Below are positions 35,353 through 43,599 of a DNA stretch of 64,000 nt, piece by piece. This DNA is from Nostoc sp. TCL26-01 (GTDB lineage Bacteria; Cyanobacteriota; Cyanobacteriia; Cyanobacteriales; Nostocaceae), in contig NZ_CP040297.1 in assembly GCF_013393945.1 (NCBI RefSeq), positions 248,001-312,000 of the forward strand, written 5' to 3'. Position numbers and translations under genes: made by a program. The number at the start of each line of letters is the position of its first letter. Positions within the stretch are counted from its first letter, which is position 1. The notes below the pieces were generated by a model. It saw nothing but the letters and a program-made list of their open reading frames with translations. It was not told the DNA's origin and ran no database searches.

Positions 35353-36750
35353 ATGAAATTTTATGATCAACTAACATCGGCAATCATTGGAGTCACTATA
35401 GCCCTGGTGCAAACTCAAGTGGCTATGGCTCTAGCACCAACAGAAGTTAATAACATTGCTAAACAAATTACGGTGCTGATTCAAAGTAAAAAACCTAGAT
35501 ACGGTTCTGGGGTAATTATCAAAAAAGACGGCAATACTTACACTGTTCTCACGGCGGCTCATGTAGTGGAAGTCAAAGATAATTATCAGATTACTACCCT
35601 TGATGGTAAAAGTTATGCAGTCAATTACAGCACTGTCAAACAACTGCCAGGAGTAGACTTAGCTGTAGTGCAGTTTACCAGCAGTGAAAATTATAGTGTA
35701 GCCAAAATCGGCAACTCTGATAATAGCACCGAAGGCACAGCTGCTTATGTCGCCGGTTTTCCTGCACCCACATTTGCTATTAATCAGTCAGTCTACACTT
35801 TTAGTAATGGGACAATTACGGCTAATGCCTCAAAACCATTACGTGATGGTTATGCCTTGGTTTACAGCAATAACACTTCAGAAGGGATGAGTGGTGGTGC
35901 AGTCTTGAATGAAAAGGGTGAACTCATTGCCATTCACGGTAGAGCAGATTTAGACACCAAACAAACCAAAACAGGTTTTAATTTGGGTCTTCCCATTAAT
36001 ACCTTTTTGCGACTGTCATCAAAAATTGGAGTAGATACGGGAGTTGCTGCTCCTAACACTCCAGTAGCTACAGCACCCAAGGCTGGGGACTTTTACATTC
36101 AGGGTGGAGATAAGTATAAAAAGGGAGACTACAAAGGGGCGATCGCTGATTACACTAAAGCCATTAGCCTCAATCCTCAATATGCCAATGCCTACCTCAA
36201 CCGAGGTGCAGTCCGCTATGAATTGGGAGACAAGCAAGGGGCGATCGCTGATTTCAACCAAGCTCTCAAAATTAATCCCAACTTTGACTTAGCCTACTAC
36301 AACCGGGGTAATGCCCGCTATGAATTGGGAGACAAGCAAGGAGCGATCGCTGATTACAACCAAGCCCTGAAAATTAACCCCAACTTAGCCAAAGCCTACA
36401 TCAACCGGGGTAATGCCCGCTATGAATTGGGAGACAAGCAAGGGGCGATCGCTGATTTCAACTCTGCACTGAAGATTAATCCCAACTTTGACTTAGCCTA
36501 CTACAATCGGGGTAATGCCCGCTATGAATTGGGAGACAAGCAAGGAGCGATCGCTGATTTCAACCAAGCTCTCAAAATTAATCCCAACTTAGTCGAAGCC
36601 TACGGCAAGCGGGGTGTAGCCCGCTATGAATTGGGAGACAAGCAAGGAGCGATCGCTGATTTGCAGAAAGCTGCTGAACTGTTTCAACAACAAGGAAAAA
36701 CACAGTCTTACCAAGAAGCACTAGAATTTATTAGAAAACTTCAGCAGTAG
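35353..36750 (+). CDS. Secreted trypsin-like serine protease with TPR repeats
   Basis: A 465-residue exported protein. A signal peptide (about 1-27) ends near AMALAPTE. A chymotrypsin-fold protease covers 30-225: the catalytic His in YTVLTAAHVVE, an Asp in GVDLAVVQFTS, and the catalytic Ser in SEGMSGGAVL. Residues 245-465 are TPR units beginning GDKYKKGDYKGAIADYTKAI. Five of them share nearly identical DNA, each with a GCGATCGC inside GAIADF/GAIADY. The TPR part probably binds partners. The gene sits between two copies of the Rpn gene. Confidence 0.92.
   Translation: MKFYDQLTSAIIGVTIALVQTQVAMALAPTEVNNIAKQITVLIQSKKPRYGSGVIIKKDGNTYTVLTAAHVVEVKDNYQITTLDGKSYAVNYSTVKQLPGVDLAVVQFTSSENYSVAKIGNSDNSTEGTAAYVAGFPAPTFAINQSVYTFSNGTITANASKPLRDGYALVYSNNTSEGMSGGAVLNEKGELIAIHGRADLDTKQTKTGFNLGLPINTFLRLSSKIGVDTGVAAPNTPVATAPKAGDFYIQGGDKYKKGDYKGAIADYTKAISLNPQYANAYLNRGAVRYELGDKQGAIADFNQALKINPNFDLAYYNRGNARYELGDKQGAIADYNQALKINPNLAKAYINRGNARYELGDKQGAIADFNSALKINPNFDLAYYNRGNARYELGDKQGAIADFNQALKINPNLVEAYGKRGVARYELGDKQGAIADLQKAAELFQQQGKTQSYQEALEFIRKLQQ
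36215..36660 (+). repeat. 102-base tandem repeat coding TPR units
   Basis: CGCTATGAATTGGGAGACAA recurs five times at 102-base spacing, each time continuing GCAAGG(G/A)GCGATCGCTGATT. The nucleotide identity exceeds what protein function needs, which points to recent expansion or gene conversion. Confidence 0.9.
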
Positions 36751-37046
36751 CAGAGTTGAAAGAATAGATTAATTTTTGCAAGCCGATACATTAACAGTGA
36801 TCGCAGGTGATGTGGAATTTGTGTTAGTTTACTGTGGGCGATGACCTCCGGTCGGGCGTAGCCCATCGCATTCACTGATTGAAAAAGCGATCGTATGTAT
36901 GGGGATCTGGGTTAGAGATAGATTATGTAGGCGATCTCTGGTATGTGGAATGTTTGTTAAGTTACTGTGGGCGATCGCGTGGGTGTGGAATATGAGTTGG
37001 GGATAGATTACGACAGGCGATCGCTTGCCAATGTTTTGCTTGATAT
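36751..37046. repeat. Mosaic of dispersed repeats
   Basis: Contains the GCGATGACCTCCGGTCGGGC unit and two versions of a GGAAT(A/T)TG(A/T)GTT-containing unit joined to GCGATCGC. No gene is seen. Related text occurs at 38141-38345 and 39170-39235. Confidence 0.75.
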
Positions 37047-38008
37047 TCAGTTATGGCTATTTAACCAAGCTACTAAATCACCTGCATTCGTAAAATCTAA
37101 CAAAGCATCAGCTAAATCTTCTACTTGAGTCGGCGATAATCGCCGAATCCGTTCTTCTAATTCAGATGTAACCGCACCAACTTTCCTGTTAAGCTGTCGC
37201 ATAACTATTTCTTGTTGTCCTTCTTGTCGTCCTTCTTCTCTTCCTTCAAGCTTTCCTTCTTCTCTTCCTTCAAGCTTTCCTTCTTCTCTTCCTTGTAATT
37301 GCCAGCTGGTCACAATTTCCATAACTACCTCTTGTTTGACAGGTTCAAATTTAGCAATCTCTGTTTGAAAAATCTCTGTTTCTACGGCATTTAGTCTCAG
37401 ATAGGTGTCAACAAACCCAGAAATCAGTTTCATTTTTGCTGGATTAAGCCGCAAGGTCGCCAATAAGCGCAAACATTCAGCCTTGACTTTGGGACGGTCT
37501 GATGGTGCTATCCTCATTTTAGACATGAGCGCACTGGCAACAGGATTTTCTTGCTCTAAAAAGTCACGCCAGTTCAATTGATTGAGTTGCACTACTCCAT
37601 AGTTAAATTCCAGCACCGTTTTGTCGGGAAATGTGACACGATAAGTATCTGTTTGGGGCTTGTGAGGAGTGTCATAGGAAAAGATGACTATGGGATAGAC
37701 AGGTAATCCATGTTTTTCAAATAGTCGAGCAAAATAAGTAAACATCCTCCGTCCAAATTCAGTTTGTGAATATGACTGATTTTCGATATGTACGAGAAAG
37801 AATGTTTCTTGTCCTCTAAATCGGAGTTTGGCTACTAAATCAGCTTCGTATTGTTCACCTGCCGTAATATCTGTGAATACTTCTTTATCTAAGAATGTTA
37901 GTGAGTCTGATTCTATATATACAGTTACTTGGGGGAAAAATAATTCTAAAAATTCGAGAAAAAATGTGGAAATTAGTTCTTTTTAAATAAGCGATCGTGG
38001 TCAATCAT
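37047..38008 (-). pseudogene. Rpn family protein, copy 2, frameshifted at the 5' end
   Basis: Nearly identical to the gene at 34210-35178, including about 100 bases upstream of the start. The original ATG is at 38008, but the short T-run near 37980-37984 has five T where copy 1 has three. The reading frame therefore becomes MIDHDRLFKKN and stops. The rest stays open to the normal stop, with the first internal ATG at 37745 (MFTYFARLFEKHG) giving a 232-residue product without the nuclease core start. The charged repeat differs (EEGKLEGREEGKLEG). It is a duplicate inactivated by a two-base slip, or a phase-variable copy. Confidence 0.88.
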
Positions 38009-38140
38009 TTCAATATCGTTTGATCCATTACTTGATTGTTAATTATTGTACTAGATTGTTCTAAATTGATTTGATGGTAAATTGGTATACGTTAGTGCTA
38101 ACTTGCCGTAAGTATTGCTAAGTCCTATTTATCAACAGGC

Positions 38141-38345
38141 GATCGCTTTTATCGGGGAAGTGCGATCGCCACCGGAAAGGGCGGTTACGCCATCGTACTT
38201 ATGGGAATGTGCGTTAGAGATAGCTTACCGTAGGCGATGACCTCCGGTCAGGCGTAGCCCATCGCGGTGATGTGGAATTTGTGTTGGCTTACTGTAGGCG
38301 ATGACCTCCGGTCGGGCGTAGCCCATCGGATTGACTGACTCAAAG
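38141..38345. repeat. Mosaic of dispersed repeats near the PIN gene
   Basis: Two copies of the GATGACCTCCGGTC unit and several GCGATCGC-linked fragments like those at 34090-34180 and 36780-37030. No gene. Confidence 0.8.
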
Positions 38346-38353
38346 AGCGATAA

Positions 38354-38776
38354 TCAGTCAACCCAATTTACAATTCTCACCCCAGGTATTTGTTTAAAAT
38401 GGCGGGTATTCCGCGTTACTAATATGGCTCGATTTACTAGTGTAATACTCGCAATTAGTAAATCAGCTTGTCCAATTTTGCGTAGTTTAGAAACTGCACG
38501 CAAACGTTTAAATTCATCTGATGCAGCTTGACTAATTGGGATAATCAAAAGCTGTCGCAATAATTCTTCTGTACGAAATAGAAGCTCTTGAGCTTTCAAT
38601 AAATTTTCACCTGTTTCAGCTTTGAGAAGATAATCAATGCGTCCACGTAATACTTCGGCTTTGGTAATGATGGTAATTCCTACCTCTGGATCTCCTATAG
38701 CCTTTATTCGCTCAACTACATTCGGGTTTCCTGCATAGAGATGGGTTAGCGTGTCAGTATCAAGCAAATACATCAT
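38354..38776 (-). CDS. PIN domain toxin (VapC-like)
   Basis: A 140-residue PIN-domain RNase. Acidic residues sit in the expected places: YLLDTDTLTHLYAG (first Asp), ITIITKAEVLRG (Glu), and KIGQADLLIASITLVNRAILVT followed by NTRHF (Asp and the conserved T-x-N-x-x-H-F end). It should cleave RNA when released from its antitoxin. It starts directly after the stop of the HTH-type partner, with adjacent codons TAG-ATG. Two ATG codons in a row leave the exact start open. Confidence 0.92.
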   Translation of the reverse strand: MMYLLDTDTLTHLYAGNPNVVERIKAIGDPEVGITIITKAEVLRGRIDYLLKAETGENLLKAQELLFRTEELLRQLLIIPISQAASDEFKRLRAVSKLRKIGQADLLIASITLVNRAILVTRNTRHFKQIPGVRIVNWVD

Positions 38777-39073
38777 CTATTCAAAATTTTCATCGACTTC
38801 GGAGCGTCCCCTACCCTGATAGATTGTTGCTCTCAATTTTGTCAACGAATCATCATCAGCTAAAGCACCTGCTTGTTGAAGAAGGATAGAATTGCTAGTC
38901 TGAGAACACAACCAGTTGTCTATTGCTACCTTTAAAAATCTCCATTCATTTTCAATCTTACGACCAGGAAGATTTCCTTGTAAGGCTTGACGTAGAACAA
39001 TTTCCCTAGGTAAGCGTAAGTATTCTGAAACTTCTTCAAGGGTGAGAATGTCTGGTAATGTAACTTGCTCCAT
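38777..39073 (-). CDS. Antitoxin of PIN toxin, excisionase-type HTH
   Basis: A 98-residue protein with a MerR/excisionase-like DNA-binding domain (ILTLEEVSEYLRLPREIVLR, LPGRKIENEWRFLKVAIDNWL) and an acidic tail of about 35 residues likely to bind the toxin (LADDDSLTKLRATIYQ). It directly precedes and abuts the PIN gene. This antitoxin type differs from the AbrB, RHH and Phd classes usual for VapB. Confidence 0.85.
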   Translation of the reverse strand: MEQVTLPDILTLEEVSEYLRLPREIVLRQALQGNLPGRKIENEWRFLKVAIDNWLCSQTSNSILLQQAGALADDDSLTKLRATIYQGRGRSEVDENFE

Positions 39074-39308
39074 AACTAAATAGTAAAATGAGCCTTTTAG
39101 TTAACATAGTAGCAAAAATCCTGACTGCACTAGAAAATTTATCATCTAAATCATGCGATCGCTTTTCCAACTCATCACGAAAGCGATCGCGTGGGTGTGG
39201 AATGTGTGTTAGCTTACGTAGGCGATCGTTGTGTTTAGCATGATTGTTCACAATAGCGGGTTTACTGTAGAAATAATCCAGTGATCGAAAAAATCATGGG
39301 GGTGTAGC

Positions 39309-40025
39309 ATGAGTACAGCCAAGAAAATTGCAGTTGTCACAGGTGGAAATCGCGGTTTGGGTTTTGAGGCTTCACGCCAGTTGGCTAAACAAGGATATAA
39401 AGTTATTCTCACCAGCCGAGATGAGGCCACGGGTAAAGGTGCTGCTGAAAAATTACAAGCTGAAGGTTTAGATGTGATTTCCTATTCCCTAGATGTGACA
39501 AGCGAGTCAAGTAGTCGCAATTTAGCAGAGTTTATCCGTCAGCAGTTTGGTAAACTTGATGTTCTCATCAATAATGCTGCGATATTTATTGATGCTCAAG
39601 CAGGTAGCACCAGTATTTTTCACACTAAAATAGAGACTTTACAACAAACTATTGATACAAATGTTTATGGTGTCTTGCGCGTTACTCAAGCATTAGTTCC
39701 GCTAATGAAGGCACAAAATTATGGTCGCATTGTCAATGTTTCTTCTGGTGCAGGACAATTAACTGATATGGGGTCGGGAATGACTACATATCGCATTTCT
39801 AAAACAGCATTAAATGCCCTAACACGCATTTTTGCTAGTGAATTACACGGCACAAATATCTTAGTCAATTCTGTATGTCCTGGTTGGGTAAAAACTGACA
39901 TGGGTGGACAAGATGCCCCACGCACTCCAGAGGAAGGTGTTGAGACAATCGTCTGGTTAGCAACTCTGGCTGATGGCGGTGCAACAGGAGGATTCTTCCG
40001 CGATCGCCTACCTATTGATTGGTAG
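39309..40025 (+). CDS. Short-chain dehydrogenase/reductase, carbonyl-reductase-like
   Basis: A 238-residue classical SDR. The cofactor motif is VVTGGNRGLGFEASRQLA, with SRDEATG after beta-2 suggesting NADP(H). NNAAIF, then Ser in VNVSSGAGQL, Tyr and Lys in TTYRISKTALNAL, and NSVCPGWVKTDMGG complete the active site. Complete; the substrate is a carbonyl compound, not identified. Preceded by a possible ribosome site GGGGGTG. Confidence 0.93.
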   Translation: MSTAKKIAVVTGGNRGLGFEASRQLAKQGYKVILTSRDEATGKGAAEKLQAEGLDVISYSLDVTSESSSRNLAEFIRQQFGKLDVLINNAAIFIDAQAGSTSIFHTKIETLQQTIDTNVYGVLRVTQALVPLMKAQNYGRIVNVSSGAGQLTDMGSGMTTYRISKTALNALTRIFASELHGTNILVNSVCPGWVKTDMGGQDAPRTPEEGVETIVWLATLADGGATGGFFRDRLPIDW

Positions 40026-40239
40026 TATAATCTTTACAATTATTAATATTTTTAGTCCTAATTTTAGCACTTGAGACTGTTGACTGATACCAGAAAACCC
40101 TGATTATCGTTAAGTGTGGATCAAACAGCGATCGCTATTTCTCACTAAGTCCAAACACTAGGTAAAAATGTGTGTCCTGATACAATAGTTTCAGAATGAT
40201 TATTATATGCTTTCTAAGCCCTTTACTTTTACCCTAAAT

Positions 40240-40253
40240 GCGGAAATTTCCGC
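40240..40253. promoter_or_regulatory. Perfect 14-base palindrome GCGGAAATTTCCGC
   Basis: A perfect palindrome in the 568-base gap before miaE, about 340 bases upstream of that gene. Possible operator or short hairpin. The surrounding 40026-40377 segment shows no gene; loose inverted segments TAAATAATCACCAG and CTGGTGATTTACTTATTTA flank a region at 40255-40375. Confidence 0.35.
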
Positions 40254-40377
40254 TTAAATAATCACCAGAGCGTTGGAAATTATTTCTAGTTGACGACAAT
40301 TGCGGCTGATTAACAGCAACAACTGTGAAGTGAACTAAGTACTTTTCTGTGTCCTGGTGATTTACTTATTTAAGAGT

Positions 40378-40545
40378 CATTGGTCAATGGTCAATGGTCA
40401 ATAGTCATTAGTCATTGGTCATTAGTTCTATACTCACAACTCAGCACGGGCTAAACGCCCCGCTACCGCTAACAGCACTCTCTCACTCCCTCACTCCCTC
40501 ACTCTCCTACTCAGCACTCACTACTCAGCACTCAGCACTCTCTAG
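40378..40545. repeat. Heptamer array, CAGCACGGGC repeat and CTCACTCC units
   Basis: GGTCAATGGTCAATAGTCAT units are followed by a CAGCACGGGC family copy (40441-40480), CTCACTCC units and CAGCACTC units, ending about 50 bases before miaE. Confidence 0.9.
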
Positions 40546-40593
40546 CAACATTCTGCGATAATCAGCACAGTTACAATATAGTTCTCTTGCCTT

Positions 40594-41193
40594 GTGCTTA
40601 TTTCCGTGTTACCAACTATCAATGCACTAAAGCAACCAACTAGTGATGCTTGGGTAGAACAAGCGATCGCTAATTTAGATATCATCTTACTTGACCACTC
40701 CCACTGTGAGCGTAAAGCGGCGGGTGTAGCATTAAATTTTATGTTTCGCTATCCTTCTAATACTAAAATGGTCAGGGAATTAACAGCGATCGCTCGTGAA
40801 GAATTAGAACATTTTGAACTCGTAAATCAGTGGTTAGAAAAACGTCACATACCCCTCGCGCCTTTACCACCACCGCCTTACGGTGCGGGGTTAAAAGCGG
40901 CTGTACGTCCTCAAGAACCCGAACGTTTTCTAGATTCCTTACTTGTCACAGGTTTAATCGAAGCCAGAAGCCACGAACGCTTGGGACTATTGGCAATACA
41001 CTGTCCTGAGCCAGAATTAGCTAAATTTTACAAAGGTTTAATGGCATCTGAGGCACGACACTTTGGTACATACTGGGTTTTAGCTGACACATATTTTGAT
41101 CGAGAAATTGTTAGTCAAAGACTAAATGAATTAGCTATTGTGGAAAGTGAGTTATTAGAAAATTTACACCCAGAACCGAGAATTCATAGTTAG
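40594..41193 (+). CDS. miaE: tRNA-(ms2io6A)-hydroxylase MiaE
   Basis: A 199-residue non-haem diiron monooxygenase that hydroxylates the isopentenyl side chain of ms2i6A37 in tRNA. Ligand motifs of the ferritin-like bundle: DHSHCERKAAGVAL, REELEHFELVNQWL (E-x-x-H), GLIEARSHERLGLL (E..H) and MASEARHFGTYWVLA (E-x-x-H). The start is GTG at 40594 or 40606; no ATG exists until residue 45, so a GTG must be used. A VOC protein gene follows 17 bases downstream, probably co-transcribed. Confidence 0.93.
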   Translation: MLISVLPTINALKQPTSDAWVEQAIANLDIILLDHSHCERKAAGVALNFMFRYPSNTKMVRELTAIAREELEHFELVNQWLEKRHIPLAPLPPPPYGAGLKAAVRPQEPERFLDSLLVTGLIEARSHERLGLLAIHCPEPELAKFYKGLMASEARHFGTYWVLADTYFDREIVSQRLNELAIVESELLENLHPEPRIHS

Positions 41194-41210
41194 TAAAATC
41201 ACTCATAAAT

Positions 41211-41612
41211 ATGCAGCTACAGTTAACACATATCAGGTTGCTCGTCTCCAACTACCACGAATGTTTTTTGTTTTACCGTGATGCGCTAGGATTTGTCATC
41301 GATTGGGGTGATGAAAATAGTGGCTACGCTGAACTGCACACTGGAGACTATATTAAACTAGCTTTATTCAGAAAGGAATTAATGGCAGAAGCCGTTCCCA
41401 GCGCTTACCAACCTTCGGCTGTGGAATGTCACAACAAAGTCGCTCTTGTTTTCTCCGTAGATAATGTAGATGATTTGTACTATCATCTCAAAGAACATAA
41501 TGCCATCATCGTCACCCAACCCCTAAATCGCCCAGAATGGGGACTCAGAACCGCACACGTCCGCGATCCTGATGGTAATTTAATAGAAATATTTAGCAAT
41601 ATGAGCAATTGA
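41211..41612 (+). CDS. VOC family (glyoxalase/bleomycin-resistance) protein
   Basis: A 133-residue vicinal-oxygen-chelate protein with two beta-alpha-beta-beta-beta halves. Starts QLTHIRLLVSNYHECFLFYR with DALGF; the metal-site region is GYAELHTGDYIKLALF, and the second half ends AHVRDPDGNLIEIFSNM (conserved D-P-D-G-N-x-x-E). The substrate is unknown. Close behind miaE. Confidence 0.9.
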   Translation: MQLQLTHIRLLVSNYHECFLFYRDALGFVIDWGDENSGYAELHTGDYIKLALFRKELMAEAVPSAYQPSAVECHNKVALVFSVDNVDDLYYHLKEHNAIIVTQPLNRPEWGLRTAHVRDPDGNLIEIFSNMSN

Positions 41613-41621
41613 AGTTAGAGT

Positions 41622-41957
41622 TTAGCTGACAGCAAACTCAGTAAATTGTCGCTTGAAGGGGGAATGAAAAGCTAGGACAATATCTTGTTTGGGTACACCT
41701 CGACTGGTAAGTTCATTGGCGATACCTCCTTCAGTTCCATCGTGCTGAATCCAGATTTTTTCGTTTTTAATATCTAGATGTAAGATACAACCATAAATCC
41801 GCCGTTTATTTGACCAGCCGACATGAACCACTTGATAGCGGTCTCTTTGATGGTCAAAAATTAACTCAGCTTCCACATCTTCATTACTAGCTTTAATTTC
41901 GCTGTAAGCCTGTAAGAGTTCTTGAACTAGTTGACGATACTCTTCTACTTTTGCCAT
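41622..41957 (-). CDS. xisI: XisI family protein (fdxN element excision controlling factor)
   Basis: A 111-residue XisI protein: EEYRQLVQELLQAYSEIKAS, EAELIFDHQRDRYQVVHVGW, and the hallmark IYGCILHLDIKNEKIWIQHD followed by GTEGGIANEL. XisH and XisI were defined as factors for fdxN-element excision in Anabaena and occur in many copies. Normally an intact xisH precedes and overlaps xisI; here the xisH in front has lost its middle. Good ribosome site AGAGGAGG upstream. Confidence 0.95.
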   Translation of the reverse strand: MAKVEEYRQLVQELLQAYSEIKASNEDVEAELIFDHQRDRYQVVHVGWSNKRRIYGCILHLDIKNEKIWIQHDGTEGGIANELTSRGVPKQDIVLAFHSPFKRQFTEFAVS

Positions 41958-42081
41958 TTGACAATTACCTCCTCTTGCGGCTCAAATATAATTAGTCGCA
42001 CTTTGTAACGTTAGTAATCAACCACCCTTCTTTCTCTAAAGCGTGTCTGACTGCATCATGAAAAATATCCTTTGCCGCCAT
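41945..42081 (-). pseudogene. xisH: xisH remnant with large internal deletion
   Basis: From ATG 42081 the frame reads MAAKDIFHDAVRHALEKEGW plus LITN, the standard XisH N-terminus, then VTKCD and stop. In another frame just downstream, VRLIIFEPQEEVIVKWQK and stop is the standard XisH C-terminus, overlapping the xisI start by 13 bases as in intact pairs. Only about 137 bases remain of a gene usually near 415, so roughly 280 bases of the middle (the nuclease core) are gone. Confidence 0.88.
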
Positions 42082-42208
42082 AGATTGCCATTAAGAGGTT
42101 AAATTTTGCGATGATTTGAGTTTAACCTTTTTCATTAGTGTTGATGCAAAATACTTAATCGTCTGGGTAGTTTAAATTAAACTATACTTGAGCGATCGCT
42201 TGGCATCA

Positions 42209-42499
42209 TCAACTCTGTACACGAGGTAGAATTGTTTCCTCAATTGTTTTACCTAGTGTTTGTTGAGCTAGCTTCAGCTCATAGTTCTTCTGAAGATTTA
42301 ACCATAATTCTCCACCAGTTCCGAAATATTGTCCTAATCGCAAAGCTGTATCAGCTGTTATTCCCCTTTTTCCATTAATAATTTCGGTGATTCTATTTTT
42401 AGGAACATGGAGAACACGAGCCAAATCACTCGCGCTCATCCCAAGTTCTGTAAGTTCATCAGCCAGAATCTCTCCAGGATGGATAGGTGGACGCGCCAT
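42209..42499 (-). CDS. higA: HigA-type antitoxin (XRE HTH)
   Basis: A 96-residue antitoxin with an XRE helix-turn-helix: PPIHPGEILADELTELGMSA followed by SDLARVLHVPKNRITEI, INGKRGITADTALRLGQYF and GGELWLNLQKNYELKLA. The start IHPGEIL is diagnostic of the HigA family. It follows the toxin gene by 11 bases, in the toxin-first order typical of higBA. It should repress its own operon. Confidence 0.94.
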   Translation of the reverse strand: MARPPIHPGEILADELTELGMSASDLARVLHVPKNRITEIINGKRGITADTALRLGQYFGTGGELWLNLQKNYELKLAQQTLGKTIEETILPRVQS

Positions 42500-42510
42500 T
42501 TAAGTCTCCT

Positions 42511-42861
42511 CTAGTGATAATCTGTAATTTCTATATTGAAGGGTTGAAGAAAATCATCAGGCCAGTTAAAACAAATTCTCCATTGATCATTAATTCGGAT
42601 GCTGTACTGACCTGTTCTATCTCCTCCCAATGATTCAAAACGATTGCTTGGTAATTGCATTAAAGCTTCTTTGTTAGGGGCTGCTTCTAAGATATCAAGT
42701 CGTTTCTGCGCCTGTCTTTCAAAAGATTGAAATTCTCTAACCCTTTCTCCTAAAGCGAATTTCTCCGTCTTTTTATCTTTGTATTTAGGGTATTCATCTG
42801 ACGAAGACATATTAAGATGATCATAAAAGTAGAAATATAAGTTATGAGTTATGTAACGCAT
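42511..42861 (-). CDS. higB: HigB-type toxin (RelE superfamily)
   Basis: An mRNA interferase of the HigB/RelE fold, up to 116 residues. The core is YKDKKTEKFALGERVREFQS, then FERQAQKRLDILEAAPNKEAL, LGGDRTGQYSIRINDQWRICF and the C-terminal ITDYH. The first 17 residues (MRYITHNLYFYFYDHLN) look atypical; ATG at 42810 (MSSSDEYPKYKD) is probably the real start. Paired with the HigA antitoxin immediately downstream. Confidence 0.9.
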   Translation of the reverse strand: MRYITHNLYFYFYDHLNMSSSDEYPKYKDKKTEKFALGERVREFQSFERQAQKRLDILEAAPNKEALMQLPSNRFESLGGDRTGQYSIRINDQWRICFNWPDDFLQPFNIEITDYH

Positions 42862-42950
42862 AACTTAATGGAGAAATAATAGCACAAAAAATTAGTGCGA
42901 CCAGCTACCCTGATCGGAACGCCATCGCATTGGTCAGCACAAGCTCAACA

Positions 42951-43076
42951 ATGACTTGTCATAGTACAGACAGAATTCATGCGCCAAGAGTGCTACCTGA
43001 GCTAAAATCAGCAAGAGAGGCTATACGCTGGGTAAATTGGGGAATCAATCCAGAAGACTTTTCTGTACAAACCTGA
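42951..43076 (+). pseudogene. C-terminal remnant resembling a DUF6745-type protein
   Basis: A 41-codon frame (MTCHSTDRIHAPRVLPELKS, AREAIRWVNWGINPEDFSVQ). The AREAI-x-WVNWG ending resembles the C-termini of cyanobacterial DUF6745-like proteins, here without any upstream body. Recognition is from memory and tentative. It lies between higB and a GNAT gene. Confidence 0.4.
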
Positions 43077-43089
43077 CCCAAAAAAGGTA

Positions 43090-43569
43090 ATGAACAGCTA
43101 CTACAAAGACTTTTTAATTCGTAACTGGCAAAAAAGCGATCGCACTAAAGCCGCCGCAGTCATCGGTTACGTGTTATCGGAATACGGTTTGGGTTGGGAA
43201 CCCAAAGGTGCTGATCGCGATGTCTTGGAAGTTGAGGATTTTTACTTAGCTACCGGGGGTGAATTTTGGGTAATTGAACACCAAAGTCAAATAGTTGGTA
43301 CGGGGGCATACTACCCAGTTAAACGCGGGGAAAAGGCTGTAGAAATCAGGAAAATGTATCTTTTATCCAGCGTGAGAGGTTTGGGTTTAGGGAAGTATTT
43401 ATTACAACAACTAGAAACAGCGATCGCCTTCCGTGGTTTTCAGCAAATTTGGATTGAAACAGCTAGCGTGTTAGTAGAAGCAGTCAAGTTATATGAAAAC
43501 AATGGTTATCTACCAGCTACAGGTGTAGAAACAGCCAGATGCGATCGAGTGTATGTGAAATACCTATAA
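43090..43569 (+). CDS. GNAT family N-acetyltransferase
   Basis: A 159-residue single-domain acetyltransferase: FLIRNWQKSDRTKAAAVIGY, IRKMYLLSSVRGLGLGKYLL followed by QQLE (acetyl-CoA motif R-G-L-G-L-G), and IETASVLVEAVKLYENNGYL. The substrate is unknown. A VOC protein gene follows 30 bases downstream and may be co-transcribed. Confidence 0.93.
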   Translation: MNSYYKDFLIRNWQKSDRTKAAAVIGYVLSEYGLGWEPKGADRDVLEVEDFYLATGGEFWVIEHQSQIVGTGAYYPVKRGEKAVEIRKMYLLSSVRGLGLGKYLLQQLETAIAFRGFQQIWIETASVLVEAVKLYENNGYLPATGVETARCDRVYVKYL

Positions 43570-43599
43570 GATAAATGCGATCGCTAACCCATACTAACA

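Noticed and set aside
39036..39251. 71-codon minus frame overlapping the PIN antitoxin
   Set aside because: It consists mainly of HIP1-linked repeat text and overlaps a better gene in another frame.
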